Assembly (NCBI RefSeq): GCF_018863195.1
Contig: NZ_JAHKRT010000009.1
Coordinates: 1 to 64,000, forward strand
DNA length: 64,000 nt
Direction: 5' to 3'
Source: Sphingomonas quercus
Lineage (GTDB): Bacteria > Pseudomonadota > Alphaproteobacteria > Sphingomonadales > Sphingomonadaceae
A model generated the notes under the pieces. The model saw nothing but the letters and a program-made list of their open reading frames with translations. It did not search any database and was not told the DNA's origin. Within the stretch, counting starts at the first letter, position 1; every line of letters starts with the position of its first letter. The position numbers were made by a program, and so were the translations under genes. This document shows positions 25,023 through 34,530 of this stretch, piece after piece.

Positions 25023-26240
25023 TCAGCAAGACGCGTCCCGCACGAGGCCCGGTTCCAGCACCTCGACCGGCTCGCCCGCTTCGGCTGCCGGCGCATTCGG
25101 CCGCCGCCGCACCAGCACGTCCGCCGCCGCCATCACCGACACCAGCGACGAATCCTGATTGGCGAACGCGGTGACCACCCGCCCGCCCGTCCCGTCGCGG
25201 CCCAGACGCCCGCGCAGATAATGGTCGCGCGGGCCATTGGCGGCGATCGGCCCGGCGAGCCGCGCCGTGGCGAAGCGCTCCCCTGTATCGCCGCCCTGCA
25301 ACCGCGCGAGCAGCGGCGCCAGGAACAGCTCGGCGCACACCAGCGCGGAGGCCGGGTTGCCCGGCAGGCCGAGGAGCGGTCGACCGTCGCCGAGGATCGC
25401 GAACCACACCGGCTTGCCCGGCCGCATCTGCACACCCTCGACCAGCAGCCGTGCGCCGAGCCCGCGCACCGCCGGCTTGACGAGATCGCGATCGCCGACA
25501 GAGGCGCCACCAATGGTGACGATGATGTCGCAGGCCGCGCCTGCCACCGCCGCAGCGATCGCCGCCTCGTCGTCCGGCACCTGCGCGGGCGGCATCGGCC
25601 TGCCGCCGTGGTGGGCGACGAAGGCGGCCAGCGCCGGCGTGCAGGAATCATAGATCTGATGCGGACCCGCCAGCCCACCCGGCGCGACCAGCTCGTCACC
25701 GGTTGAGAGCAGGGCGACGCGCGGCGCTGCGTGGCAGGGCAGGGTGGCGATGCCGGCCGAGGCGGCGAGCGCGATGCGCCACGGGTTCAGCCTCTGCCCG
25801 GCTTCCAGCAAGGTCTCCCCGGCCATGAAGTCGCAGCCGCGCGGGCGGACATAGGCCGCGCTGTCGGCCTCCGCCTCGACGACCAGCTGGTCGCCGTCGC
25901 GCCGCGCCTCTTCCTGGATGACGACACGATCGGCGCCGGAGGGCAGGGCGGCGCCGGTAAAGATGCGCATCGCATCGCCGGGCGTGAAGGCGGCATCGGG
26001 CGCGTGGCCGGCCAGGCTTTCGCCGACGATGCGCAGCCTCGCCCCCTTCGCTGCGTCCGCGGAGCGCACCGCCCACCCGTCCATCGCCGAAGCGTCGAAC
26101 GGCGGCTGATCACGCAGCGCGGCAACAGTCTCAGCGAGCCAACGGCCGTCCGCCGCGCCGACGGGCACCGGCGCCACCGCCAGCGGGCGCACCGCCGCCA
26201 GCATGCTGGCGAGCGCCTCCTCCATCGTCGGCAGGCTCAT
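25023..26240 (-). CDS. moeA: Molybdopterin molybdenumtransferase
   Basis: A 405-residue MoeA, which inserts molybdate into adenylylated molybdopterin. Visible blocks are [54 protein letters not shown], and [11 protein letters not shown], with the domain IV beta-structure at the end. The start overlaps the moaC stop by four bases (ATGA). It sits between the pterin synthesis genes and the molybdate importer, in line with the pathway order. Confidence 0.95.
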   Translation of the reverse strand: MSLPTMEEALASMLAAVRPLAVAPVPVGAADGRWLAETVAALRDQPPFDASAMDGWAVRSADAAKGARLRIVGESLAGHAPDAAFTPGDAMRIFTGAALPSGADRVVIQEEARRDGDQLVVEAEADSAAYVRPRGCDFMAGETLLEAGQRLNPWRIALAASAGIATLPCHAAPRVALLSTGDELVAPGGLAGPHQIYDSCTPALAAFVAHHGGRPMPPAQVPDDEAAIAAAVAGAACDIIVTIGGASVGDRDLVKPAVRGLGARLLVEGVQMRPGKPVWFAILGDGRPLLGLPGNPASALVCAELFLAPLLARLQGGDTGERFATARLAGPIAANGPRDHYLRGRLGRDGTGGRVVTAFANQDSSLVSVMAAADVLVRRRPNAPAAEAGEPVEVLEPGLVRDASC

Positions 26241-26713
26241 GCGCGCTGCCAGTCGCCCGAGGCGCCGCCGGATTTGGCGACGAGGCGCACGGCGGCGATC
26301 TCCATGCCGCGATCGGCCGCCTTGAGCATGTCGTAGAGGGTGAGCAGCGCGACGCTGGCGGCGGTCAGCGCCTCCATCTCGACGCCGGTCTGGCCGCTGG
26401 TGCGCGCGATCGCCGAAACGCCGAGGCCGCTGCCGTCGCCGAGCGGCGCCACCGAGACCTTCACCGAGCTCAGCATCAGCGGGTGGCACATCGGGATCAG
26501 CTCGGCGGTGCGTTTGGCCGCCATCACCCCGGCGATCTCGGCGACGGCGCGCACATCGCCCTTCCTGCCGCCGCCGGACAGCGCCAGCCGCAACGTTTCC
26601 GGGGCCATGATCAGCCGTCCCTCGGCCTCGGCCTCGCGCACCGTCGCGGGCTTGGCCGATACGTCGACCATCCGCGCCCGCCCATCGGCATCGATATGGG
26701 TAAGATCGGCCAT
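26237..26713 (-). CDS. moaC: Cyclic pyranopterin monophosphate synthase
   Basis: A 158-residue MoaC, which with MoaA converts GTP to cyclic pyranopterin monophosphate. The family motifs [51 protein letters not shown] and TLYDMLKA are all present, including the catalytic Lys and His residues. The start overlaps the moaB stop by one base. It is part of a tightly overlapping string moaA-D-E-B-C-moeA. Confidence 0.97.
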   Translation of the reverse strand: MADLTHIDADGRARMVDVSAKPATVREAEAEGRLIMAPETLRLALSGGGRKGDVRAVAEIAGVMAAKRTAELIPMCHPLMLSSVKVSVAPLGDGSGLGVSAIARTSGQTGVEMEALTAASVALLTLYDMLKAADRGMEIAAVRLVAKSGGASGDWQRA

Positions 26714-27258
26714 CACCTCTCCCTGAGGCGCGGCATGATCTCGACCATGTTGCAGGGACGATGCCGGCTGTCGAGCTGCCAGCGGATCACCTTGTCCCAG
26801 CCGTCGCGCACCGCGCCGTTGGAGCCGGGCAGGCAGAAAACGAACACGCCGTCGATGATCCCCGCCGTCGCGCGTGACTGAAGCGTGGACAGGCCGATGC
26901 TCTGATAGCTGACGATGTGGAAGGTGACGGAAAAGCCGTCGATCCGCTTGTCGAACAATGGCTCCAGCGCTTCGGGCGTGACGTCGCGGCCGGTGAGGCC
27001 GGTGCCGCCGGTGGTGATGATCGCGTCGACCGTGCCGGCCTCGATCCAGGCGCGTACCTGCGCGCGGATCGCCTCGACATCGTCCGGTACGATGGCACGT
27101 GCCGCGCACTGATGGCCGGCCTCGCCGATACGGGCGACGAGGATCGCGCCCGACGTGTCCGTTTCCTCGTCCCGGGTGTCCGAGATCGAGAGCACGGCGA
27201 TACGCACGGGCACGAGATTGCTGTCGTCCAGGCGGCCGGGAAAGGGCAGGTCCGTCAT
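26713..27258 (-). CDS. moaB: Molybdenum cofactor biosynthesis protein MoaB (MogA-like adenylyltransferase)
   Basis: A 181-residue MoaB/Mog-fold protein, likely to adenylylate molybdopterin before molybdenum insertion. Motifs are [39 protein letters not shown] and [15 protein letters not shown], where GGTGLTGRD is the substrate loop. No separate mogA is seen here, so MoaB probably fills that role. The four-base overlap at its start with the moaE stop indicates coupling. Confidence 0.93.
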   Translation of the reverse strand: MTDLPFPGRLDDSNLVPVRIAVLSISDTRDEETDTSGAILVARIGEAGHQCAARAIVPDDVEAIRAQVRAWIEAGTVDAIITTGGTGLTGRDVTPEALEPLFDKRIDGFSVTFHIVSYQSIGLSTLQSRATAGIIDGVFVFCLPGSNGAVRDGWDKVIRWQLDSRHRPCNMVEIMPRLRER

Positions 27259-27710
27259 TGCGCCGTCGCCCAGCGCTCGATCGCCTGATGATCGTCCGGG
27301 CGCGCCTCGATCCAGCGCGCGCCGTCAGGCCCGTCCTCCCGTTTCCAGAAGGGCGCGCGCGTCTTGAACTGGTCCATCAGATAATCCACCGCTTCAAAGG
27401 CCGCGCGGCGATGCTCCGCCGCTGCCGCTACGAAGATGATCGGCTCGCCGATGTCGAGGCTGCCCCAGCGATGCACCGCCAGCACGTCCTCGACCGCGAA
27501 GCGCGCCCGGGCCTCCGCCTCGATCTCCGCCATCACCGCCTCGGTGAAGCCGGGATAGGCATCGAGCGTCAGCCGCGTCACCGCCGCGCCGTCCGTCCGC
27601 CCGCGCGTCAGCCCGGTGAAGCTGACCACCGCGCCGGCATCGGTACGTCCCGCGCAGAACTCGGCGAGCAGCGCGCCGGGATCGATCGCGGCATCCGCGA
27701 GGCGGATCAT
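27255..27710 (-). CDS. moaE: Molybdopterin synthase catalytic subunit
   Basis: A 151-residue Moa[54 protein letters not shown] and the near-terminal APFWKRE with the catalytic Lys are all family markers. It joins two sulfurs from MoaD onto cyclic pyranopterin. ATG 27710 lies one base from the moaD stop; longer readings run back into moaD. Confidence 0.95.
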   Translation of the reverse strand: MIRLADAAIDPGALLAEFCAGRTDAGAVVSFTGLTRGRTDGAAVTRLTLDAYPGFTEAVMAEIEAEARARFAVEDVLAVHRWGSLDIGEPIIFVAAAAEHRRAAFEAVDYLMDQFKTRAPFWKREDGPDGARWIEARPDDHQAIERWATAQ

Positions 27711-27711
27711 C

Positions 27712-27966
27712 TCATCCTCCGCTGACCGGCGGCCCGAACGCGACGTCATCATTCTCGGCGAGCGGGTGGGCGTCCGCGCCATCCCCGCGCCCGACCAGCC
27801 GCTCATTGACGATGACGAGCGTGCACGGATGGCCCAGCTGCTCGCCGAGTGCGGCATTCTCCGCCGCCACCGCCTGCCGGATCGCGCCGAGCGAGCCGCC
27901 GGGCACCGCGCGCGTCCGCCAGCCGGCGAGATCCTGGTAGGATCCGAAGAGAGTGACCTGCGCCAA
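27712..27966 (-). CDS. moaD: Molybdopterin synthase sulfur carrier subunit
   Basis: An 84-residue ubiquitin-like sulfur carrier ending FGPPVSGG; the terminal Gly-Gly is adenylylated and thiocarboxylated before transfer to MoaE. The only sensible start is TTG 27966, with a strong GGAGG eight bases upstream and lying two bases after the moaA stop. No ATG or GTG is available between the moaA stop and the conserved AQVTLFGSY. Gene callers may miss or extend it because of the TTG. Confidence 0.88.
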   Translation of the reverse strand: MAQVTLFGSYQDLAGWRTRAVPGGSLGAIRQAVAAENAALGEQLGHPCTLVIVNERLVGRGDGADAHPLAENDDVAFGPPVSGG

Positions 27967-27967
27967 T

Positions 27968-29011
27968 TCAGCCTCCGGTGCGCGACATCGGGCGCGACAC
28001 CGAGGGCGAACGGCCGCTTGCGATGACGAAATCATGGCCTTTCGGCTTGCGGGCAATGGCCTCGGCGATCGCCGCGCGCAGCGGGGCGTCATCATCCGGG
28101 CTGGCACGGAGCACCTCGCGCAGCTCGGCATGATCCTCCTGCCCGAGGCAGGTGTAGAGTGTGCCGGTGCAGGTGACGCGCACGCGATTGCACTGGTCGC
28201 AGAAATTATGCGTCATCGGGGTAATGAACCCGAGCGATCCGCCGGTCTCCTCGACGCGCGTGTAGCGCGCCGGTCCGCCGGTGCGCCGGGCAAGCGGCGT
28301 CAGCGTCCAGCCCCGCGCCAGATCGGCGCGAACCTGATCCAGCGGCAGATATTGGGCGGTGCGATCAATGCCGGTTTCGCCGAGCGGCATCGTCTCGATA
28401 AGGGTGATGTCCATGCCATGGCCGTGGGCCCAGGCGATCAGGTCGGGCAGCTCGGCCCTGTTGTCGAGTAGGGCGACGGTGTTGATCTTGACGCGCAAGC
28501 CGGCGGCGCGGGCGGCGTCGATGCCCCGCAAAACCCCCGCCAGGTCGCCGCCGCGGGTGATGCGGCGGTAAAGGCCGGCGTCGAGGGAATCGAGCGAGAC
28601 GTTGATCCGCTCCACACCATGGCGGGCCAGCGCGTCGGCATGCGCCTCAAGCCGGGTGCCGTTGGTGGTCAGCGTCAGTTCGTCCAGCCGGCCGGCATCG
28701 AGGTGCCGCGACAGCCGCGCGACCAGATCGATGAAGCCCTTGCGGATCAGCGGCTCGCCGCCGGTCAGCCGCAGCCGGCGCGTGCCGAGATCGATGAAGG
28801 TGGCGCACAGCCGGTCCAGCTCGTCCAGCGACAGCAGCTCGGCGCGCGGCAGAAAGGTCTCGCGCTCGGCCATGCAATAGGTGCAGCGCAAGTCGCAGCG
28901 ATCCGTCACCGACACGCGCACATAGCTGATCGCGCGCCCGAAACGGTCGACGAGCGCCCGCACCCCCTGCGCCGTCACTGTGCGCGTCTCATCAGCAGCC
29001 AGATGTGCCAT
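27968..29011 (-). CDS. moaA: GTP 3',8-cyclase
   Basis: A 347-residue radical SAM enzyme that rearranges GTP in the first step of molybdopterin synthesis. The N-terminal cluster motif is [12 protein letters not shown] (C-x3-C-x2-C), followed by LTGGEP. The C-terminal 4Fe-4S site is [22 protein letters not shown], and the protein ends MSRTGG, whose double Gly is needed for activity in the family. ATG 29011 is preferred; another ATG at 29023 is possible, and both overlap the mocA-like gene's 3' end. Confidence 0.96.
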   Translation of the reverse strand: MAHLAADETRTVTAQGVRALVDRFGRAISYVRVSVTDRCDLRCTYCMAERETFLPRAELLSLDELDRLCATFIDLGTRRLRLTGGEPLIRKGFIDLVARLSRHLDAGRLDELTLTTNGTRLEAHADALARHGVERINVSLDSLDAGLYRRITRGGDLAGVLRGIDAARAAGLRVKINTVALLDNRAELPDLIAWAHGHGMDITLIETMPLGETGIDRTAQYLPLDQVRADLARGWTLTPLARRTGGPARYTRVEETGGSLGFITPMTHNFCDQCNRVRVTCTGTLYTCLGQEDHAELREVLRASPDDDAPLRAAIAEAIARKPKGHDFVIASGRSPSVSRPMSRTGG

Positions 29012-29567
29012 GCTGGCGAACATGGCCCAGATCGGCGGGCGTGTCGACATCCGCCAGGGCGATGGCATCGGCCGGAATCTGCGCGGGGCCGGCACGCGCG
29101 ACGATGGCGCGGATCGGATCCTCCCTCCCGTCCAGGATCGCGGCGATCAACCGGCGCGGGAACCAGGCCGGCGGCGAGGCGATACCGTCATGAACGCACA
29201 GTGCAGGGCGAGGATCATGGCCAACCAGCGTGCCGAGCAGCGCGGGAGTGATGCGCGGCATGTCGCCGAGACAGAGCAGCGCCCCGCGCGACGCCGCCGA
29301 CACGGTCGTCAGCCCGATGCGGATCGAGCTGTCCCGCCCATCGGCCGGCCGGGGATTGATCGCGATCCGGAAGCCGAGGCTGGTGAGCCGCGCCGCGAGC
29401 TCCTCCTGACCGGGGCGCAGGACGGCGATACGCTCGTCGAGCGGCACGGCGGCGAGCACCGCGGCGGCGTGAAGGGCGAGCGGCTGGCCCTCCAGCTCGG
29501 CCATCATCTTGTCCTCGGCGCCGAAGCGCTCCGACAGCCCGGCGCAGACGAGCAGGCCGGCGATCAC
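28992..29567 (-). CDS. MocA-like molybdenum cofactor cytidylyltransferase (nucleotidyltransferase)
   Basis: A 191-residue GT-A fold nucleotidyltransferase. The N-terminus reads [22 protein letters not shown], a variant of the LAAGxSxRxG-K motif, and [12 protein letters not shown] supplies the metal-binding Asp. MocA adds CMP to Mo-molybdopterin to give the dinucleotide cofactor used by xanthine dehydrogenase-family enzymes, which fits the hydroxylase encoded upstream. MobA (GMP) is the alternative. It starts at GTG 29567, overlapping the xdhC stop by four bases. Confidence 0.82.
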   Translation of the reverse strand: MIAGLLVCAGLSERFGAEDKMMAELEGQPLALHAAAVLAAVPLDERIAVLRPGQEELAARLTSLGFRIAINPRPADGRDSSIRIGLTTVSAASRGALLCLGDMPRITPALLGTLVGHDPRPALCVHDGIASPPAWFPRRLIAAILDGREDPIRAIVARAGPAQIPADAIALADVDTPADLGHVRQHGTSGC

Positions 29568-30505
29568 GCGGTCCCCGCGGCGCGGTAAGCCGCGACGATC
29601 TCCGCCAGCGCCGACAAGGCCAGCGTGGAAGGGTCGCGCGCCGAAGGGATGAGGCCGATCGGCGAGCGCACACGAGCGATGTCCGCGGGCGCGACGCCGG
29701 CCGCCGCCAGCATCGCGATTCGCGCCGCGCGGGTTTTCGCGCCGCCCATCGCCCCGATCCAGAAGGCCGGCGAGGCGAGTGCGGCGCGCAGCACGGCAAG
29801 CTCCCAGTCATGATCGTGGAACAGCAGCGCGATCGCCGTCCACGGATCGGCGGAAAGCGTGCCGATCTCGCCGGGCGTGCGGATCAGCCGTGCCCGTGCG
29901 CCGGCCGCCGCAGCCTCTTCGACGATGGCGGGCTGGGGCGTGACGACGTCCACTGCGCCGCCGAAGGCGCGGGTGAGATCGGTGAGCGCCACCGTTTCGG
30001 CGCCCTGGCCGACGACGATCACGCGCAGCCGCGGCACGTAGTGGAATTCGGCCGCGCCCAGCGCCAGCTGCGCCGGGCGGCGGGCGCGCAGATCGGTCAG
30101 CACGCCGTCGATCAGGGCGGCGTCGGGATTGGGCAGGAAGGTGAGGTCGACGCCGCCGCCGCACGGCAGGCGCACGTCGATATAGGGCGATCCGGCACCG
30201 AAGCGGACCTGGCGGGGTTGGCCGGCGTCCAGCGCGTCCAGCGCCTCGCCGACGATCGCCGCCTCGATGCAGCCGCCCGAGAAGGAGCCGGCATAGCCAC
30301 CGTCCGGCAGCACCGCCATCAGCGCTCCCAGCCCGCGCACGCTCGATGCGGTCAGGCCGGTGATGGCGACGAGCACCGCGCCGCGCCCCGTCGCCCGCGC
30401 CGCGACGAGATGGGCGAGGACGGCCTCCGCATCGGCCGTCTGGTCGATCGGATGCGGCCGGGGACGCCCGATCGCGGCCTGCTCCTCCAGCGCGATGCCT
30501 GCCAT
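29564..30505 (-). CDS. XdhC/CoxI-family molybdenum cofactor chaperone
   Basis: A 313-residue protein with the two XdhC domains. The N-terminal part has LVAITGLTASSVRGLGALMAVLPDGGYAGSFSGGCIE, a clear XdhC/CoxI signature including SGGCIE. The C-terminal Rossmann-like part has VIVVGQGAETVALTDL and AFWIGAMGGAKTRAAR. Such proteins bind and sulfurate the molybdenum cofactor and load it into xanthine dehydrogenase-family hydroxylases. It lies 31 bases after the cytochrome gene and directly before the MocA-like gene, so it is expected to mature the enzyme encoded at 31.9-34.5 kb. Confidence 0.88.
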   Translation of the reverse strand: MAGIALEEQAAIGRPRPHPIDQTADAEAVLAHLVAARATGRGAVLVAITGLTASSVRGLGALMAVLPDGGYAGSFSGGCIEAAIVGEALDALDAGQPRQVRFGAGSPYIDVRLPCGGGVDLTFLPNPDAALIDGVLTDLRARRPAQLALGAAEFHYVPRLRVIVVGQGAETVALTDLTRAFGGAVDVVTPQPAIVEEAAAAGARARLIRTPGEIGTLSADPWTAIALLFHDHDWELAVLRAALASPAFWIGAMGGAKTRAARIAMLAAAGVAPADIARVRSPIGLIPSARDPSTLALSALAEIVAAYRAAGTA

Positions 30506-30536
30506 GTCAGCCTTCCAACATCGGGCGCGGGCCGCC

Positions 30537-31904
30537 CTATTGCTGGGCGGCCTGCGAGCGCAATTTGCGGACATCGGCCTCGGTGAGGCGCGAGCCCTGG
30601 GCGCCGAAGCGGGCCGTGACATAGTTGGCGACCGCCGCGACTTCCTTGTCATTCAGGCTGTGACCGAATGCCGGCATCGTCAATATGTCCTGGGGCACCT
30701 GACGGTGGACGCCGGCGATGACGACCTGGGCGACGTTGGTCGCACCCGGATCGTTGATCGAGCGCGTTCCGGTCAGCGTCGCCGCCGGCGACAGCGGGCT
30801 GACGCCCGTCCAGTCGTGGCAACCCGCGCAGGCCCCGGCGAAGATGCGTTCGCCGGCCCGGTCGCCGCTGCCTGCCAGCGTCGCCGCAGGCCCGGCCTTG
30901 TAGGAGGCCGGCGCCGCCGTCAGCACCCGGTTCGGCAGATCCCCGGCCACTGCCGGAACGGAGCGGATATAGGTCACCAGCGCCTTGAGATCGTCCGGCG
31001 TCAGGTAGCGCAGGCTATAGTCCACCACCTCGCCCATCGGGCCGGAGGCGACGCCGTGGCTGTTGGCGAAGCCCGTCGACAGATAGGCGGTGAGATCCTC
31101 GGTCTTCCAGTTGCCGATGCCGCTATCGCCATCGCTGCTGATATTGTGCGCGCGCCAGCCGGCATTGGTTGCACCGGCGAATTTCTGCCGGTTGTTGAGG
31201 GCAAGGCCGATGTTGCGCGGCGTGTGGCACTCGCCGCAATGGGCCATCGCCTCGGCGAGATAGGCGCCGCGATTCCATTCCGGGCTCTGTTCGGGGTTCG
31301 GCTCGAACCTTTTGTTCGGGCTGAACGCCGCCGACCACAGGCCGAGCAGGGCGCGCTGGTTATAGGGCCAGCCGAGCGTGTTCGCCCGCGGCGGGGATTT
31401 CACGGGCGGCAGGCTCATCAGATAGGCCTTGATCGCCAGCGCGTCCTCATCCGTCATGTAGGTGTAGGAGCCGAACGGCATCGCCGGATAAAGGCGCGTT
31501 CCGTCCGGGCGGATGCCCTTGCGCACCGCGTCGAGGAACTGCGCATCGGTATAATTGCCGATGCCGGTTTCCTTGTCCGGGGTGATGTTGGTCGAATAGA
31601 TTGCGCCGAACGGCATGTTGAAGGCGAAGCCGCCGGCATAGGGCTGCCCGCCCGGAACCGTATGGCACACCGCGCAATCGGCGGCGCGGGCGAGATATTC
31701 GCCCCGCTTGACGAGGCTCGCCGAGCGTAGCGCGGCCGGCACGCCGGTCGGGCTCGGGCCTTTATAGGCGGCAAGTTCGACCGTGCCGCCCTTGGCGAAG
31801 GCCATCGGGCCCGGGCCGAGCACCGTCCAGCCGCCGACCGCGGCGGCAATGGCGACAATGGCGGCACCGCCGATCGCGGCGATGCGAAGGATCTTCCCGC
31901 TCAT
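30537..31904 (-). CDS. Tri-haem membrane-anchored cytochrome c (electron acceptor of the molybdenum hydroxylase)
   Basis: A 455-residue protein with an N-terminal uncleaved hydrophobic anchor (residues about 6-28) and three class I haem sites: CAVCH, CGECH and CAGCH. Spacing and overall layout match the cytochrome subunits of membrane alcohol/aldehyde dehydrogenases and IorAB-type hydroxylases. It should take electrons from the 2Fe-2S subunit and pass them to the quinone pool or an oxidase on the periplasmic side. The start overlaps the large subunit stop by four bases, strongly supporting a complex. Confidence 0.9.
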   Translation of the reverse strand: MSGKILRIAAIGGAAIVAIAAAVGGWTVLGPGPMAFAKGGTVELAAYKGPSPTGVPAALRSASLVKRGEYLARAADCAVCHTVPGGQPYAGGFAFNMPFGAIYSTNITPDKETGIGNYTDAQFLDAVRKGIRPDGTRLYPAMPFGSYTYMTDEDALAIKAYLMSLPPVKSPPRANTLGWPYNQRALLGLWSAAFSPNKRFEPNPEQSPEWNRGAYLAEAMAHCGECHTPRNIGLALNNRQKFAGATNAGWRAHNISSDGDSGIGNWKTEDLTAYLSTGFANSHGVASGPMGEVVDYSLRYLTPDDLKALVTYIRSVPAVAGDLPNRVLTAAPASYKAGPAATLAGSGDRAGERIFAGACAGCHDWTGVSPLSPAATLTGTRSINDPGATNVAQVVIAGVHRQVPQDILTMPAFGHSLNDKEVAAVANYVTARFGAQGSRLTEADVRKLRSQAAQQ

Positions 31905-34066
31905 GCGTTGTCCTTCCTGCCGGCAAGGATTTCACGATCGATCGGCATGGTCCGCAGCCGGATTCCGGTGGCGGCCGCGATGGCATTGACGAGCGCCGGC
32001 GTGCTCACCGTCACGCCGGGCTCGCCAATCCCCCCCGGGTCCTCGTTGCTTGGCACGATATGGACCTCCACCGGCGGCGCCTCGTGGATGCGCATCATGC
32101 GGTAATCGTGGAAATTGCTCTGCTGGATACGGCCATTGGCGACCGTGATGTTGCCCCAGAAAGCCGAGGTCAGCGCGAAGACCACGCCGCCTTCGACCTG
32201 GGAGGTGATGCCGTCAGGATTGACGACCTTGCCGGCATCCACCGCCACCACCATCCGCCGCACCCGGACGTCGCCGTCCGCGTTGACCTCCGCCTCGCAC
32301 ACCGCCGCGCAGAAGGAGCCGAAGGCGTTGATCATCGCGATGCCGCGACCGGCCTTGCCCTCCAGCGGGCCGCTCCATCCGGCCTTGTCCGCCGCCAGCC
32401 GGAGCACCCCGGCCGCGCGCGGCGATTTCTGGAGGTGGGCAAGGCGGAATTCGAGCGGATCCTTGCCGGCCTTCCTGGCCAGCTCGTCGATCAGGCTCTC
32501 CACCGCGAACAGCGAGTTGTTGGGGCCGACGCCGCGCCACCAGCCGACATTCACGGCACCCGGCTCGCACTGCACATATTCGACGCGCAGGTTCGGGATC
32601 TCATAGGGAATCTCGTCCGCGCCATCGATCGTCGAGCCGTCCAGCCCATCCTTGGGCGGCTTGCCCGACATGCGTACCGGCACCGACCCGCCGGAGATGC
32701 GATGCAGCCATGCGTCGATGCGGCCGTCCTTCAACGTGGCGGCCATGACGTTGCGGTAATAGGGGCGCACCGTGTCGTGACGTGTGTCCTCCTCGCGCGA
32801 CCACATCACCTTGACCGGCCCCGACACCTGCTGGGCCACGCGCACCGCGTTGGTGACCATGTCCGTGTCGAGGCGCCGTCCAAAGCCGCCGCCGAGCATA
32901 AAATTGGTCAGCGTCACCGCCTTGGGATCGACGTCGAGCACCTTGGCGGCGGCCTTCTGCGCGCCGGTCTGCACCTGCGTGCCGACCCAGATTTCGGCGG
33001 TCTTGCCCTGCACATGCACCGTGCAGTTCAGCGGCTCCATCGGCGAATGGGCGAGGAACGGCATCTCATAGGCGACGTCGATGCGGTCGCCCGACCCGAA
33101 GGCCTTGTCGATATCGCCCTCGTTCTTCGCCGATACGCCGGGCTTGGAGGTTTTTTCGCGCAGGTCGCGGACGATGTCGGCCTGGCCGAGCCGGCCGTTC
33201 GGCCCGTCGTTCCAGGTGACGCCGAGCGCCTTCAGCCCCTTGAATGCCAGCCACGTATTGTCGGCGACGACCGCGACGAGATCGTCGAGCACGACGATCT
33301 GCTTGACGCCGGGGATGGCCCTGGCCGCCGCATCGTCAACGGCCGCGACCTTACCGCCGACCACCGGCGCTTGCAGCACCGCGGCGACCGGCACCTTGCC
33401 GGCCATCACGTCGATGCCGTAGGTCACCGAGCCGTTGGTCTTGGCGGGCACGTCCAGCCGGTGCACCGGCTTGCCGATCAGCTTGAAATCCTTGTCCGCC
33501 TTGAGCGGCGCGTCGGTGGGGAGGGTGATCGCGCCCGCCCGCGGGCTCAATTCGCCATAGCCGATCTGGCGGCCGCTGGGGTCGTGATAGACGACGCCGT
33601 CCGACGTGCGCAGCGTCGCCGGATCCACCTTCCACAGCCGCGCCGCCGCCGTCACCAGGATCGCGCGGGCATTGGCGCCGGCCTGGCGCAGCGAGATGTA
33701 GAAGCCGTTGCGGAACGAGCTGGAGCCGCCGGTCGACTGGCGGCGCCGCTCGGGCGGCGCCTTCGGTCCGCCATAGAGCATGTCGTTGGGCGGCGCCTGT
33801 TCCAGCACCACCTGGCTCATCGCCACGTCCAGTTCCTCGGCGAGCAGCTGGGAATGGCCGGTATGGGTGCCTTGCCCCATTTCCTGCTGGGGCATGATCA
33901 GCGTCACGATCCCTTTGGGATCGATGCGGATGAAGGCGTTGGGCGCGAACGCGCTGGCCGCCTCGGCGCCATCCTGAAGCAGCTCGAAGCCGAGCAGCAG
34001 GCCGCCGCCGGCCGCCGCCGAGACCTTGAGGAAGCCACGGCGCGATGTGTCGATGCTGGTCGCCAT
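31901..34066 (-). CDS. Molybdopterin-binding large subunit of a xanthine-dehydrogenase-family hydroxylase (IorB-like)
   Basis: A 721-residue molybdenum hydroxylase subunit. It starts MATSIDTSRRGFLK followed by a hydrophobic stretch, a twin-arginine signal, so the enzyme is exported folded with its cofactor. PQQEMGQGTHTGHSQLLAEELD, MLGGGFGRRLDTD, NCTVHVQG, and PGGIGEPG near the C-terminus (with the catalytic Glu in GEPG) identify the isoquinoline-1-oxidoreductase beta type, which also includes aldehyde oxidoreductases. Substrate cannot be read; an aromatic heterocycle or an aldehyde is likely. It is preceded by the 2Fe-2S subunit after two bases. Confidence 0.92.
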   Translation of the reverse strand: MATSIDTSRRGFLKVSAAAGGGLLLGFELLQDGAEAASAFAPNAFIRIDPKGIVTLIMPQQEMGQGTHTGHSQLLAEELDVAMSQVVLEQAPPNDMLYGGPKAPPERRRQSTGGSSSFRNGFYISLRQAGANARAILVTAAARLWKVDPATLRTSDGVVYHDPSGRQIGYGELSPRAGAITLPTDAPLKADKDFKLIGKPVHRLDVPAKTNGSVTYGIDVMAGKVPVAAVLQAPVVGGKVAAVDDAAARAIPGVKQIVVLDDLVAVVADNTWLAFKGLKALGVTWNDGPNGRLGQADIVRDLREKTSKPGVSAKNEGDIDKAFGSGDRIDVAYEMPFLAHSPMEPLNCTVHVQGKTAEIWVGTQVQTGAQKAAAKVLDVDPKAVTLTNFMLGGGFGRRLDTDMVTNAVRVAQQVSGPVKVMWSREEDTRHDTVRPYYRNVMAATLKDGRIDAWLHRISGGSVPVRMSGKPPKDGLDGSTIDGADEIPYEIPNLRVEYVQCEPGAVNVGWWRGVGPNNSLFAVESLIDELARKAGKDPLEFRLAHLQKSPRAAGVLRLAADKAGWSGPLEGKAGRGIAMINAFGSFCAAVCEAEVNADGDVRVRRMVVAVDAGKVVNPDGITSQVEGGVVFALTSAFWGNITVANGRIQQSNFHDYRMMRIHEAPPVEVHIVPSNEDPGGIGEPGVTVSTPALVNAIAAATGIRLRTMPIDREILAGRKDNA

Positions 34067-34068
34067 GA

Positions 34069-34530
34069 TCAGGCCTGCGTTCCGGCGGCGCGCTTGATCG
34101 CGGCGCGTATGCGAAGATAGGTGCCGCAGCGGCAGATATTGCCGGCCATCGCCGCGTCGATGTCGGCGTCGGTGGGGGCGGGAGTATTGGCGAGCAGCGC
34201 CGAGGCCGACATGATCTGGCCCGACTGGCAATAGCCGCATTGCGGCACGTCAAGCTCGATCCAGGCCTTCTGCGCCTTGGCGCCGGCCGGCGTCGTGCCC
34301 ACGCCCTCGATCGTTACCACCGGCTTGTCGCCGACCGCGCTGACCGGCAGCAGGCAGGAGCGAACCGGCTTGCCGTCGAGATGGACGGTGCAGGCGCCGC
34401 ATTGGGCGATGCCGCAGCCATATTTGGTGCCCGTCATGCCCAGCATGTCGCGCAGCACCCATAGCAACGGCATGTCGTCAGGCGCCTCCACATCGTGGGC
34501 GACGCCGTTGACCTGAAGAGTGCCCTTCAT
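34069..34530 (-). CDS. 2Fe-2S small subunit of the molybdenum hydroxylase (IorA-like)
   Basis: A 153-residue iron-sulfur subunit with two clusters. The plant-type ferredoxin site is [22 protein letters not shown], and the second helical domain site has [10 protein letters not shown] and NICRCGTY. It lacks a signal peptide and would be carried through the Tat system with the twin-arginine large subunit. ATG 34530 follows GGGGGGAC. It is the first gene of the leftward molybdenum cluster, so the promoter should lie in 34531-34680. Confidence 0.94.
   Translation of the reverse strand: MKGTLQVNGVAHDVEAPDDMPLLWVLRDMLGMTGTKYGCGIAQCGACTVHLDGKPVRSCLLPVSAVGDKPVVTIEGVGTTPAGAKAQKAWIELDVPQCGYCQSGQIMSASALLANTPAPTDADIDAAMAGNICRCGTYLRIRAAIKRAAGTQA

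Noticed and set aside
32060..34120. A 686-codon plus-strand open frame opposite the hydroxylase large subunit
   Set aside because: It mirrors the codon pattern of the real minus-strand gene, is full of His/Arg/Asp runs, and shows no family motif. High GC makes such antisense frames common.
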